A stretch of DNA of 64,000 nucleotides from an uncultured Parabacteroides sp. (GCA_900541965.1 UQLN01000006.1:59712-123711), one strand, 5' to 3'. Shown: positions 1 through 8,914, counted from the first letter of the stretch. Notes: generated by a model not told the origin, from the sequence alone. Program-made: numbers and translations.

Positions 1-1
1 T

Positions 2-514
2 CGCGGATGGAAATTTTTAGGGAACCTGTTTTCAAAACGTTCCGATGCGAACGAAAATGAAGGTAAGTTTGTTGCTCCGGTTGTTTTGGCATGTATGAAT
101 ATGGCGAAAAAGAAAACCGGTGCCCTGATTTGTATCCAACAAGATGTGGACCTGACCATTTACGAACATACAGGAGAAATGTTTAATGCAGACGTAAACG
201 CCCGTCTGATAGAAAATATCTTTTTTAAAAACAGTCCTTTGCACGATGGTGCCATGATTATAGCGGACAACCGTATCAAGGCAGCCGGGTGTATTTTGCC
301 GGTAGCTCAAAACGCTAATTTACCGAAAGATATGGGGCTTCGCCATCGCTCGGGATTAGGGATGTCATTAGAAACTGACGCCTTGATTATCATTGTTTCG
401 GAAGAGCGCGGAAAGATATCGGTGGCACATAACGGAAAACTGGAAGTGAATGTTTCGGCAGAAGAATTGCAACGAATACTGTCCGGAGAACGGGAAGTTA
501 TAAATTATTGTTAA
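2..514 (+). CDS. dacA: Diadenylate cyclase (DacA/CdaA-type), 5'-truncated by window edge
   Basis: This is the 3' part (about 170 residues) of a membrane-type diadenylate cyclase, which condenses two ATP to cyclic di-AMP. The reading frame is open from base 2, so the gene starts outside the window; a TTG at 86 is internal, not a start. The DAC domain is visible: the HDGA motif (SPLHDGAMII) and the RHR motif (GLRHRSGLGMS) that binds ATP phosphate, followed by the IVSEERG strand. The N-terminal transmembrane segments typical of CdaA lie upstream and cannot be checked. Cyclic di-AMP commonly controls potassium uptake and turgor, and trkA/trkH are 10 kb downstream, although nothing here links them directly. 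No terminator is obvious after the stop. Confidence 0.9.
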   Translation, partial: RGWKFLGNLFSKRSDANENEGKFVAPVVLACMNMAKKKTGALICIQQDVDLTIYEHTGEMFNADVNARLIENIFFKNSPLHDGAMIIADNRIKAAGCILPVAQNANLPKDMGLRHRSGLGMSLETDALIIIVSEERGKISVAHNGKLEVNVSAEELQRILSGEREVINYC

Positions 515-584
515 ATGTTCTGAATCTGGTAGGTCTACATGTAAATCTTTTGCTGTTTTTGTAAACTCTATGTTGCATTATGCC

Positions 585-592
585 TAATTTTG
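585..592 (+). promoter_or_regulatory. -7 box of the pta-ackA promoter
   Basis: TAATTTTG matches the Bacteroidetes -7 consensus TAnnTTTG exactly and lies 52 bases before the pta ATG. The nearest TTTG that could act as the -33 element (558-561) is 23 bases upstream, slightly wider than usual, so the upstream half is uncertain. Confidence 0.5.
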
Positions 593-644
593 TACCCGAA
601 AAACAGTGACATTTATTAAATAATATAAAAATAGATCTTCCGCT

Positions 645-1658
645 ATGGATTTAATGCAAGAAATTATTGCGCGTGCTCAGGCAAACAAACAGCGTATCGT
701 TCTTCCTGAAGGTACAGAAGAAAGAACATTGAAAGCTGCCGACCGTTTAATGGCCGACGGAGTTGCAGACATTATTTTGATTGGTGCTCCTGCTAAAATC
801 AAAGAATTGGCAGCCGGATATGGTTTGAGCCATATTGACCAGGCTACAATTGTCGATCCGAAGAATCATGAAAAGAAGGCTGCGTATGCCGACCTGCTTT
901 TCCAATTACGCCAGAAAAAAGGTATGACGCCGGAAAAAGCAGCCGTATTGGTGGAAGATCCTTTATATCTGGCTTGCCTGATGATTAAATCAGGTGATGC
1001 GGATGGTGAGATAGCCGGTGCACAAAATACTACAGGCGATGTGCTTCGTCCTGCTTTGCAAATTGTTAAGACTGCTCCGGGCATGAGTTGCGTATCAGGT
1101 GCATTTATTATGTTTACGAAAACTCCCCAGTATGGAAAAGAGGGTATCTTGGTATTTGCCGATTGCGCTGTAATGCCGAACCCGAATGCACAGGAATTGG
1201 CAAGTATTGCTCTTGCAACTGCTGCAACTGCCCGTGACATTGTAGGAATGGAACCGCGTGTAGCTATGTTGAGCTTCTCAACTAAAGGCAGTGCATCCCA
1301 TGAAATGGTAGATAAAGTAGTGGAAGCTACCCGTCTGGCAAAAGAAATGGCTCCCGATTTGAAGATTGACGGAGAATTGCAGGCCGATGCCGCTCTGGTG
1401 GAAAAAGTAGGTGCACAGAAGGCTCCGGGTAGCGAGATAGCCGGACAGGCAAATGTATTGGTATTCCCTACACTGGAAGTCGGTAATATTGCTTATAAAC
1501 TGGTACAGCGTTTAGGCGGTGCGGAAGCTGTTGGTCCTATCTTGCAGGGTATGGCTGCTCCTGTCAACGATTTGTCACGTGGTTGCTCAGTAGATGATAT
1601 TTATAAAATGGTAGCTATTGCAAGTAATCAGGCTATTGGTTTAAAAGCGTCAAAATAA
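645..1658 (+). CDS. pta: Phosphate acetyltransferase
   Basis: Pta interconverts acetyl-CoA plus phosphate and acetyl phosphate plus CoA. The 337-residue length is that of the short, catalytic-domain-only form (PTA_PTB family), without the regulatory DRTGG/N-terminal domains of enterobacterial Pta. Recognisable blocks include RIVLPEGTEERTL near the N-terminus, the glycine-rich DGEIAGAQNTTGDVLRPALQ, SFSTKGSASH and the C-terminal ANVLVFPTLEVGNIAYKLVQRLGG. It is followed after 23 bases by ackA on the same strand, the standard fermentative pair that makes acetate and ATP. A TAnnTTTG box lies upstream and a strong terminator follows ackA, so the two form one transcription unit. Confidence 0.97.
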   Translation: MDLMQEIIARAQANKQRIVLPEGTEERTLKAADRLMADGVADIILIGAPAKIKELAAGYGLSHIDQATIVDPKNHEKKAAYADLLFQLRQKKGMTPEKAAVLVEDPLYLACLMIKSGDADGEIAGAQNTTGDVLRPALQIVKTAPGMSCVSGAFIMFTKTPQYGKEGILVFADCAVMPNPNAQELASIALATAATARDIVGMEPRVAMLSFSTKGSASHEMVDKVVEATRLAKEMAPDLKIDGELQADAALVEKVGAQKAPGSEIAGQANVLVFPTLEVGNIAYKLVQRLGGAEAVGPILQGMAAPVNDLSRGCSVDDIYKMVAIASNQAIGLKASK

Positions 1659-1681
1659 TAAAGGATACAAAAAATAAAGAG

Positions 1682-2881
1682 ATGAAGATATTAGTATTAA
1701 ACTGCGGAAGCTCTTCTGTTAAGTACAAATTGTTCAATATGGACACCCATGAAGTACTGGCACAGGGTGGCGTGGAAAAGTTAGGATTACCCGGTTCTTT
1801 TTTGAAATTCACTTTGCCTGATGGTGAAAAAGTGATTCTGGAAAAAGACCTGCCGGAACACAATGCTGCAATTCAGTTTATTTTAAGTGTACTGACAGAT
1901 GAGAAGTATGGCTGTATTAAATCGTATGATGAGATAGATGCTGTAGGTCATCGTGTGGTACACGGAGGTGAACAGTTTAGCAGTAGTGTTGAAATCACCA
2001 GTGAAGTTATTGGCAAGGTAGTAGAATGTATTGATCTTGCTCCTCTGCATAATCCACCGAATCTGAAAGGTATCCGTGCTATGAGCGCGTTGATTCCTGG
2101 CATCCGTCAGGTAGGCGTGTTTGATACGGCTTTCCATCAGACAATGCCGGATTATGCTTATATGTATGGTCTGCCTTATTCTTTGTATAAGAAATATGGT
2201 ATCCGTCGTTATGGCTTCCATGGAACAAGCCATCGCTATGTATCCAAACGTGCTTGTGATATTCTTGGTGTTCCTTATGAAAAACAGCGTATTATTACAG
2301 CCCATGTAGGAAACGGTGGTTCTATTGCAGCAATTAAAGATGGAAAATGTATCGATACTTCTATGGGACTGACTCCGGTTGAAGGTTTGCTGATGGGTAC
2401 ACGTTGCGGTGATGTGGATGCCGGCGCTTTATCTTTTATCATGGATAAGGAAGGCTTGGATGCAAAAGGACTGTCTGACCTGATTAATAAGCAGAGCGGT
2501 GTATTGGGGCTGTCCGGTCTTTCTTCCGATATGCGTGAAATAGAAGCTGCGGTTGCCGAAGGTGATAAGAAAGCGATTCTGGCTCTTAACGTATATAATT
2601 ACCGTATTAAGAAATATATCGGTGCTTATGCTGCTGCTATGGGCGGTTGCGATATTTTGGTATGGACAGGTGGAGTAGGTGAAAACCAGTGGGCAACCCG
2701 TCGCGAAGTTTGCCAGAATATGGAATATATGGGCATGAAACTGGATGTGGAAAAGAATGAAGGTATGCGGGGTGAAGAAATGGTAATCAGTACTCCTGAC
2801 AGTAAAGTCACTGTCATTGTCGTTCCTACAGACGAAGAGTATATGATTGCTTCCGACACGATGGATATATTAAGCAAATAA
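1682..2881 (+). CDS. ackA: Acetate kinase
   Basis: AckA transfers phosphate from acetyl phosphate to ADP, yielding ATP and acetate in the cytoplasm. The 399 residues match the family length. The N-terminal KILVLNCGSSSVKY phosphate-binding signature, the HRVVHGGE block, the central FDTAFHQTMP and RRYGFHGTSHRYV motifs, and the HVGNGGS and FTGGVGEN-like (WTGGVGENQ) ASKHA-fold nucleotide motifs are all present. It is the second gene of the pta-ackA unit, 23 bases after pta, and is closed by an intrinsic terminator at 2926-2961. Confidence 0.97.
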   Translation: MKILVLNCGSSSVKYKLFNMDTHEVLAQGGVEKLGLPGSFLKFTLPDGEKVILEKDLPEHNAAIQFILSVLTDEKYGCIKSYDEIDAVGHRVVHGGEQFSSSVEITSEVIGKVVECIDLAPLHNPPNLKGIRAMSALIPGIRQVGVFDTAFHQTMPDYAYMYGLPYSLYKKYGIRRYGFHGTSHRYVSKRACDILGVPYEKQRIITAHVGNGGSIAAIKDGKCIDTSMGLTPVEGLLMGTRCGDVDAGALSFIMDKEGLDAKGLSDLINKQSGVLGLSGLSSDMREIEAAVAEGDKKAILALNVYNYRIKKYIGAYAAAMGGCDILVWTGGVGENQWATRREVCQNMEYMGMKLDVEKNEGMRGEEMVISTPDSKVTVIVVPTDEEYMIASDTMDILSK

Positions 2882-2925
2882 ATATTCTAATCCTCACAGC
2901 TTACAAAACACAGGATTAGTGTTTA

Positions 2926-2961
2926 GACAGTTCCGACACCGGTTGGGACTGTCTTTTTTTT
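2926..2961 (+). terminator. Intrinsic terminator after ackA
   Basis: GACAGTTCC (2926-2934) pairs with GGGACTGTC (2945-2953), with one G-U pair and a short loop, followed at once by a run of eight T. It ends the pta-ackA unit. Confidence 0.9.
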
Positions 2962-2993
2962 GTTTATTTATAAATGTTGTGAAAAAAGAATGC

Positions 2994-3165
2994 CAAAAGT
3001 GACACAGGTAATAATGAAAAAACGGTCACTTTTGACATTTGTCGAATTGATAAAATATAGTGAAAAAGGGTTAGTGGGAACAAATGTAAAAGATGCAGTA
3101 AAAGGAGGCAAGTATCCCTGTCCCATTTTGGAGCAAATGGGACTTATTGTTTTGAAATGGGACTT
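2994..3165. repeat. Intergenic cluster of short inverted and direct repeats
   Basis: CAAAAGTGAC (2994-3003) is repeated inverted as GTCACTTTTG (3025-3034). Further on GTCCCATTT (3120-3128) faces AAATGGGAC (3135-3143), and AAATGGGACTT recurs directly at 3155-3165. This fills the gap between the ackA terminator and the 3' end of the convergent mgtE. A 95-codon frame across it has no recognisable product and runs antisense into mgtE, so I treat the stretch as non-coding. Confidence 0.55.
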
Positions 3166-3200
3166 GTTTGAGGAAGAAGCAAACAGAATAAGTAATGATT

Positions 3201-4547
3201 TCAGGCAAGTACGGAGGCTATGTACATGTAGATCATCATCCCTATAATATCGTTTGTAATTGTGATAAACGGACCGGTAGCCAGTGCCGGGTCTATTTTG
3301 AAACGGTCTAGTGTCATCGGTACTAATGTGCCGAATATACTGGCAAACATAACAACCGCAAAAAGGCTTAATGATACAGATGCGGTAATGCCGCGGTCTC
3401 CCAAGAAAAAGAAATTATAGATAAATACTACAATACTGATGATGCTGGCATTAATTAATGAAACAACGGATTCCTTTAATATCTGAGGGATAATGTTGCC
3501 ACCTTTCAGTGTGTTGTTGGCAAGGCCTTGTACAATGATAGCGGATGATTGTATTCCGACATTTCCTCCGGTACCCCCGATAAGTGGAATGAATAATGCC
3601 ATTTTAGGATTTATGGCAAAACTGCTTTCAAAATTTCCAAGTATGACTGAATTACCAAGTCCTCCAATCATACCGATTAACAACCAGGGTAAACGGGCGG
3701 CAGTCTGGGTGAATACATTATCGGAAGTTTCGACGTCCTGAGAGATACCGGAAGCCAACTGGTAGTCGCGTTCATGTTGTTCACGTACTTCATCCATTAC
3801 GTCGTCGATGGTAATACGACCGACCAACCGTCCGATACTATCGACAACAGGTAGTGCAACCAAGTCGTATTTTTCGATTGTCTGTGTAACTTCTTCAATG
3901 CTGTCGCTGTCGCGGACTGAAATCGGTTCCTTCTTCATTACATGTTTTATTTTTGAAACAGAAGGATTTGTTATCAGTTTTTGAAGTGGAAGTACACCAC
4001 GAAGACGCTCGTCGTCATCTACTACATACACATAATAGATCTCGTCCATGTCTTCGGCTTGCTTACGCATCTCATCGATACATTTGGGCATACTCCAGTT
4101 CTCGTTGACAACGATCATCTCAGTACCCATCAAACCACCAGCGGTATCTTCATCGTATTTCAACAAATCGACGATGTCTCCGGCTTGTTCGACATCTTCA
4201 ATATGTGAGAGGATTTCTTCCTGGGTGTCTTCATCCAGCTCACGCATCAAATCAACAGCATCGTCGGTTTCCATATTGTCGACGAAGCGTTTGGCAATTA
4301 ATTCGTTGGGAAGTTCTTTCAGCAGCTTATGACGGTCTTCCTCATCCAGTTCCATCAATACGTCTGCCGCTTTTTCCCCATCCATTAAAAGATAAAGGTA
4401 AATTGCTTCCTGCAAGTCGAGTTCCTTATAAGCTTCTGCTATATCTGCGGGATAAAGTTCTTTGAGAATACTCTTGATTTGAGCATCATCTTTTTCTGCA
4501 ATGAATTTTTGCAGGTTGTCTATATACTCTTTAGTTAGTTCGATCAT
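3201..4547 (-). CDS. mgtE: Magnesium transporter MgtE
   Basis: This is a 448-residue MgtE-family Mg2+ channel of the inner membrane. Domains appear in order: an N-terminal acidic superhelical domain (about residues 1-130, many DEED-type clusters), two CBS domains (about 135-260, including the GRITIDDVMDEV end) that sense Mg2+, a linker helix, and five membrane helices from about 285 to the end. The pore region PLIGGTGGNVGIQSSAI is the family's ion-selectivity segment. The gene runs convergent to ackA and divergent from the lipoprotein gene at 4733. No cis magnesium riboswitch is apparent upstream. Confidence 0.95.
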   Translation of the reverse strand: MIELTKEYIDNLQKFIAEKDDAQIKSILKELYPADIAEAYKELDLQEAIYLYLLMDGEKAADVLMELDEEDRHKLLKELPNELIAKRFVDNMETDDAVDLMRELDEDTQEEILSHIEDVEQAGDIVDLLKYDEDTAGGLMGTEMIVVNENWSMPKCIDEMRKQAEDMDEIYYVYVVDDDERLRGVLPLQKLITNPSVSKIKHVMKKEPISVRDSDSIEEVTQTIEKYDLVALPVVDSIGRLVGRITIDDVMDEVREQHERDYQLASGISQDVETSDNVFTQTAARLPWLLIGMIGGLGNSVILGNFESSFAINPKMALFIPLIGGTGGNVGIQSSAIIVQGLANNTLKGGNIIPQILKESVVSLINASIISIVVFIYNFFFLGDRGITASVSLSLFAVVMFASIFGTLVPMTLDRFKIDPALATGPFITITNDIIGMMIYMYIASVLA

Positions 4548-4656
4548 CTTTGCTGCCTATAAGTTTATTCTGGATTTCTTGCCTGATTATTGCATTGCAA
4601 AGATAGTTCTAACAGAGAAAAAACGCTTTATAATTACATGAATTTTGTTTTTAAAT

Positions 4657-4664
4657 TATATTTG
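4657..4664 (+). promoter_or_regulatory. -7 box for the lipoprotein gene
   Basis: TATATTTG is an exact TAnnTTTG match 69 bases before the ATG at 4733. No TTG at the proper upstream distance is seen. The box is followed immediately by a duplicated 14-mer (4669-4701). Confidence 0.45.
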
Positions 4665-4668
4665 TAGT

Positions 4669-4701
4669 GCCTTCGCTTAAAGATAAAGCCTTCGCTTAAA
4701 G
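4669..4701 (+). repeat. Tandem 14-mer in the leader of the lipoprotein gene
   Basis: GCCTTCGCTTAAAG occurs at 4669-4682 and again at 4688-4701, 19 bases apart, just after the -7 box. It lies in the presumed 5' untranslated region. It could be a slippage product or a paired protein-binding site. Confidence 0.6.
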
Positions 4702-4732
4702 GATTACACTAGCAAAATTAATAATTAACCAA

Positions 4733-5440
4733 ATGAGAAATGTTGCATTCGTATTATGCCTGCTGTTTTTATTGCAGGCTTGCGGGAATAAGAGAAAAAA
4801 TGATGTCCAGAGTTGCCAAATGTATCAGGTTGCCAGCTTTGATTATTTTGCTTCCGGAGAATATGATGGTGTCTATCTGCTTAGTAATTTGTTTGAAAAA
4901 GCAGACTTTGGTATCGGTACGGTAGATGGTCTGGATGGAGAAATGTATGTAAGAGATGGCAAAGCATGCCGGATAACCTCTTCCGGGGAAATCGTTGAAG
5001 TTCAGCCATCAGCAATGTTGCCTTTTGCCATGATGTGCAAATTTAAACCGGATACCACTTTCCTTTATACAGGTAAGATACCTGTTTATAAAAAGATAGA
5101 TGACTTAGTAAATGATTCTACAAAACTGCTGGCAATAGAAATAAAAGGCGTATATGCTTCACTGACTACTCGTTCCGTGCCGAAACAAAAGAAGCCGTAT
5201 AAGAGTCTGTATGATATTATTGCGCATGGACAAATTGTTTTTCATCCTGAAAATTTAAATGGCACTGCGGTCGGATACCGGATTCCTGCTCGTTGTATAG
5301 CAGTAAATCCTACCGGATATCATATTCATTATGTATCGGAGGATGGAAAAGAGGGAGGGCATATACTGGCCTTTTCGACTGATAGCGTAATGGTATCCAT
5401 ACAAGTACTTGATGATATAGAACTTGTATGGAATCATTGA
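4733..5440 (+). CDS. Hypothetical lipoprotein
   Basis: This 235-residue protein is one I do not recognise. Its N-terminus MRNVAFVLCLLFLLQAC is a lipoprotein signal with the lipobox LLQAC, so it should be acylated on Cys17 and anchored in an envelope membrane. The mature part has no transmembrane segment and no motif I can name; it contains the phrases YLLSNLFEKADFGIGTVDGLDGEMYV and GYRIPARCIAVNPTGYHIHYVSEDGKEGGHI. The D-G-L-D-G-E run and the later H-Y-V-S-x-D-G-K-x-G-G-H are reminiscent of the alpha-acetolactate decarboxylase (BudA) fold, which has a similar length. That is an inference from pattern only. It is convergent with ksgA (one base between the stops). Confidence 0.75.
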   Translation: MRNVAFVLCLLFLLQACGNKRKNDVQSCQMYQVASFDYFASGEYDGVYLLSNLFEKADFGIGTVDGLDGEMYVRDGKACRITSSGEIVEVQPSAMLPFAMMCKFKPDTTFLYTGKIPVYKKIDDLVNDSTKLLAIEIKGVYASLTTRSVPKQKKPYKSLYDIIAHGQIVFHPENLNGTAVGYRIPARCIAVNPTGYHIHYVSEDGKEGGHILAFSTDSVMVSIQVLDDIELVWNH

Positions 5441-5441
5441 T

Positions 5442-6233
5442 TTAGTTATCTGCTGTTTTCAGGTTTCGCTCTGTTATGAGAGTGAGTTCGATAAATTGTT
5501 CTACGGATAATTGCTCCGGACGTTTGTCAAAGACTGGCAGAGCGTAATCAGGGCAGTCTTTTCCCAACAGTGGCTTCATTGAGTTACGAAGCGTTTTTCT
5601 GCGTTGGTTAAAGGATGTTTTAACTACCGTTTTGAATAAAGACTGGTCGCAGCCTAATTCTGTCCGCTTGTTCCGTGTCATACGTATAACGGCACTTTTT
5701 ACTTTTGGAGGGGGATTGAATACTGTTTCACTAACAGTGAAAAGATATTCGATGTCGTACCATGCCTGAAGTAGTACACTTAAGATTCCATATGTTTTAC
5801 TTCCCGGACCTGCAGCTAAGCGTTCGGCAACCTCTTTTTGTATCATACCAGAACAACAAGGAATATGCTCTTTATAATCAAGCACTTTAAAAAATATTTG
5901 GCTGGAAATATTGTAAGGATAGTTTCCGATAACACAGAATTGCCCTGCAAATAATTTGCTGAGGTCTAACCGTAGAAAATCTTCGGCAAGAATCTTACCT
6001 TCCAATGCCGGAAAGTTCTGTTCCAGATATGCAACAGATTCCAGATCGAGTTCAACAACAGTCAGGTCATGATTCGCTTCCAATAAGAATTGGGTGAGGA
6101 CACCCATTCCCGGGCCTATTTCTAATACAGGAAGATTTTTATAGTCGGACAGTGTATCCGCAATGCGTTTTGCTATTTGCAGATCTTTCAGGAAATGTTG
6201 TCCTAATGCTTTTTTGGGCTTAACTAATCTCAT
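5442..6233 (-). CDS. ksgA: 16S rRNA dimethyladenosine transferase
   Basis: KsgA (RsmA) dimethylates two adjacent adenosines near the 3' end of 16S rRNA using S-adenosylmethionine, a late step in 30S assembly. The 263 residues show the SAM motif I VLEIGPGMGVLTQFLLE (about 36-52), the acidic post-I strand VVELD, and the catalytic NYPYN motif at about 104-108, followed by the C-terminal helical domain with FFKVLDY and FNQRRKTLRNS. Its ATG is 95 bases from the divergent start at 6328. Confidence 0.96.
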   Translation of the reverse strand: MRLVKPKKALGQHFLKDLQIAKRIADTLSDYKNLPVLEIGPGMGVLTQFLLEANHDLTVVELDLESVAYLEQNFPALEGKILAEDFLRLDLSKLFAGQFCVIGNYPYNISSQIFFKVLDYKEHIPCCSGMIQKEVAERLAAGPGSKTYGILSVLLQAWYDIEYLFTVSETVFNPPPKVKSAVIRMTRNKRTELGCDQSLFKTVVKTSFNQRRKTLRNSMKPLLGKDCPDYALPVFDKRPEQLSVEQFIELTLITERNLKTADN

Positions 6234-6274
6234 CCACTTTTTGGTATGATACGTTTGTATTTAAATATAATGTT

Positions 6275-6282
6275 TATCTTTG
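6275..6282 (+). promoter_or_regulatory. -7 box for the flippase-like gene
   Basis: TATCTTTG matches TAnnTTTG, with TTTG at 6254-6257 as a possible -33 element (spacing 17, a little short). Because transcription would start after this box, a TTG at 6280 cannot be the start codon, which moves the gene start to the ATG at 6328. Confidence 0.55.
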
Positions 6283-6327
6283 CAGACGTACAAAAATACG
6301 ACAAATAATTTAAAGATTCCGTGCATA

Positions 6328-7341
6328 ATGAGTTTAAAAACAATATTTCGTTCGTTTCTTAAAATAGTCCTTCCTCTTGCTTTTGGTTGTGCTCTTCTCT
6401 GGTATTTATACAGTAATATGGACTTTAGTGAGATATGGAATGTCGTTCGTAAAGGTGTACGTTATGATGTGATCCTTTTTTCTTTATTGTTCGGTTTAGG
6501 AGCTAATATCGTGCGTGGATTACGTTGGAAGTTATTGATAAACTCGTTAGGAGATAAGATAAAGACAAGTGATGCTGTTTATGCGGTTTTAGGCAATTAT
6601 GCGGTAAATCTGGTATTTCCCCGTGTTGGTGAGGTTTGGCGTTGCGGAGTGATCCATCGGTATGATAAAATATCTTTTACACGTCTGTTGGGAACCTTAT
6701 TTGTCGACCGTTTGAGTGATACGATTATGGTCGGTTTGATTACTGTTTCAATCGTCCTTTTTAATTTTGATTTCTTTCGTGGATTCTTTGCGAAGAACCC
6801 GTCTTTGATAGAAGGATTCCATTCGATGTTCAATTCTATGTGGATTTATGTCGTTGCTGTAATTTTTATCCTTGGAATTTGGTTTGTTTTCACATTTATG
6901 AGTAACTTTACGTTGGTCAAAAAAGCTCGCTCGATATTGACCAATGTGTGGGAAGGAATGAAGAGCATTTGGCTGTTGAAGCAGAAGAAGCTGTTCATCC
7001 TGCAGACATTGCTACTTTGGTGTGGTTATTTCTGCTATTTTTATATAACATTCTATGCATTTGGTTTTACCCGTGATCTGGGAATTACAATAGGGCTGAT
7101 TACTTTTACGATGAGTAGTATTGCTGTGGCGGTTCCTGTTCAGGCAGGTATTGGTCCTTGGCATTTCATGGTAATAGCGACATTGGTGAATTTTGGAGTG
7201 AAAGAAGTTGATGCGGCGGCTTTTGCTTTGGTTGTACATACTGTTCAGACTGTATGGTTAGGAATAACAGGTTTGTTCGGAGTTGTTGCTTTATCATTAA
7301 AAAACAGAGCTAAAAATGAGACAGCACAAGTGAATAATTAA
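6328..7341 (+). CDS. Lysylphosphatidylglycerol synthase TM-region family membrane protein
   Basis: This 337-residue polytopic protein belongs to the LPG_synthase_TM / UPF0104 family (the membrane part of MprF-like and AglD-like proteins). About eight hydrophobic segments are visible, beginning with IVLPLAFGCALLWYLY. Family landmarks are NIVRGLRWKLLI, LGNYAVNLVFPRVGEVWR, FVDRLSD and PVQAGIGPWHFMV. The cytosolic aminoacyl-transferase domain of MprF is absent, so a flippase or transport role for a lipid is more likely than lipid aminoacylation. The ATG at 6328 is chosen because the upstream in-frame codons overlap the promoter. Confidence 0.85.
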   Translation: MSLKTIFRSFLKIVLPLAFGCALLWYLYSNMDFSEIWNVVRKGVRYDVILFSLLFGLGANIVRGLRWKLLINSLGDKIKTSDAVYAVLGNYAVNLVFPRVGEVWRCGVIHRYDKISFTRLLGTLFVDRLSDTIMVGLITVSIVLFNFDFFRGFFAKNPSLIEGFHSMFNSMWIYVVAVIFILGIWFVFTFMSNFTLVKKARSILTNVWEGMKSIWLLKQKKLFILQTLLLWCGYFCYFYITFYAFGFTRDLGITIGLITFTMSSIAVAVPVQAGIGPWHFMVIATLVNFGVKEVDAAAFALVVHTVQTVWLGITGLFGVVALSLKNRAKNETAQVNN

Positions 7342-7459
7342 ACTTGTTCTTCTCGTAAAATGATAAATAGCTAATTACAAACTCAAATTGGTAAAAGCAG
7401 ATTACTTGCATCTTTTAATGCTTTTAGTTTGTTCTTATCAATAAAAAACAATTGTATTT

Positions 7460-8914
7460 ATGTCAGCAGAAATCAAAAGTCTTTCTCCGCAACCTGTTTG
7501 GGAATATTTCTATGCCCTGACACAAATTCCTCGTCCGACCGGGCATATGGAAGCGGTAACCCGTTTTATGGTAGATTTTGGAAAAAGTTTAGGTTTGGAA
7601 ACTTTACAGGACGAAGTGGGAAACGTTTTGATTCGTAAGCCGGCTTCTTCTGGAATGGAGGGCCGTAAGACTGTAACTTTGCAATCTCATCTGGATATGG
7701 TACCTCAGAAGAATTCATCAGTTAAACATGATTTCCTGGTAGATCCAATAGATGCTTATATTGATGGTGACTGGGTAAGAGCGCGTGAAACGACTTTAGG
7801 TGCAGATAATGGCATGGGGGCTGCTTTTGCTATGGCTGCGCTTGCTGATAAGAATTTGAAGCATGGACCATTAGAAGCCTTATTTACTATAAATGAGGAA
7901 GTTGGTATGGATGGCGCTTTTGGTTTAAAAGCTGGTTTCTTGAAAGGTGATATATTATTGAATTGCGATTCAGAAAAGGAAGGTGAATTGTTTGTGGGAT
8001 GTGCTGGTGGTGCAGACCTGAATATATCCATGCAATTTAAAGAAGATACTTATATTCCTGAAGGTGATGTAGCCGTAAAAATCAGCTTGACTGGTTTGAA
8101 AGGCGGGCATTCCGGTGTAGATATTCATTTGGGGCGTGCCAATGCTAATAAGCTAATATTCCGTTTTCTGAAAGATGCAGTTCGTGATTATGGTGCACGT
8201 TTATCTGTTATTGAGGGTGGTTCGTTGCGAAATGCCATTCCGCGTGAAGCATTTGCTATATTAACAATACCGGGTGATAATGTGGAGGCGTTGTGGGAAT
8301 TTGTTTCAGATTATCAAGAAACATTCCGTGAAGAATACAAAGGTATAGAAGGATATATTAGTTTTGTGGCAGAAATGACGGATATGCCAACAACTTTAAT
8401 CCCGGAAGAAATTCAGGATGATTTGATTAATGCAGTGGAAGGTTGTCAGAATGGGGTCATCGGTATGCTGGTTGATTTCCCGGGGACGGTAGAGTCTTCT
8501 ACTAATTTGGCAATTGTGAAATCGTCTAATGAGCTGATTGAAATCCAGATATTGGTAAGAAGTTCTTCCGATAGCCGGAAAGAGGCTGTTTGCTCAAGTT
8601 TGGAGAGTGTGTTCTCGATGGCAGGAGCAAAAGTCGAATATGGTAGCGCTTATGGTGGCTGGCAGCCCAATATCAATTCTCCGGTTCTGAAAGTGATGGA
8701 ACAAACCTGGTTGGAACTGTATGGCAAGAAGCCGGATATAAAAGTGATGCATGCCGGCCTGGAATGCGGAATTATCCAGGAGACGTATCCGAATATGGAT
8801 ATGATTTCTATCGGTCCGGATTTGGAACATCCACATTCTCCGGACGAGCGGGTTGGAATCGCTTCTGTTCAACATATTTGGGATTTTATCGTTGCTGCCT
8901 TATCCCGAATTTAA
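7460..8914 (+). CDS. pepD: Cytosolic non-specific dipeptidase (M20C aminoacyl-histidine dipeptidase)
   Basis: PepD is a zinc metallopeptidase that hydrolyses Xaa-His and many other dipeptides in the cytoplasm. At 484 residues it has the M20C length. Metal-site motifs are visible: SHLDMVP (first His), TLGADNGMGAA (bridging Asp), NEEVGMDGAFG (catalytic Glu and ligand Glu), NCDSEKEG, and the C-terminal HAGLECGII with its ligand His. The lid domain occupies roughly residues 200-380. Peptide recycling fits an asaccharolytic or mixed gut lifestyle. A strong terminator follows. Confidence 0.95.
   Translation: MSAEIKSLSPQPVWEYFYALTQIPRPTGHMEAVTRFMVDFGKSLGLETLQDEVGNVLIRKPASSGMEGRKTVTLQSHLDMVPQKNSSVKHDFLVDPIDAYIDGDWVRARETTLGADNGMGAAFAMAALADKNLKHGPLEALFTINEEVGMDGAFGLKAGFLKGDILLNCDSEKEGELFVGCAGGADLNISMQFKEDTYIPEGDVAVKISLTGLKGGHSGVDIHLGRANANKLIFRFLKDAVRDYGARLSVIEGGSLRNAIPREAFAILTIPGDNVEALWEFVSDYQETFREEYKGIEGYISFVAEMTDMPTTLIPEEIQDDLINAVEGCQNGVIGMLVDFPGTVESSTNLAIVKSSNELIEIQILVRSSSDSRKEAVCSSLESVFSMAGAKVEYGSAYGGWQPNINSPVLKVMEQTWLELYGKKPDIKVMHAGLECGIIQETYPNMDMISIGPDLEHPHSPDERVGIASVQHIWDFIVAALSRI

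Noticed and set aside
2960..3247. A 95-codon plus-strand frame after ackA
   Set aside because: It begins in the terminator T-run, runs across inverted repeats and ends antisense inside mgtE; no family resemblance.
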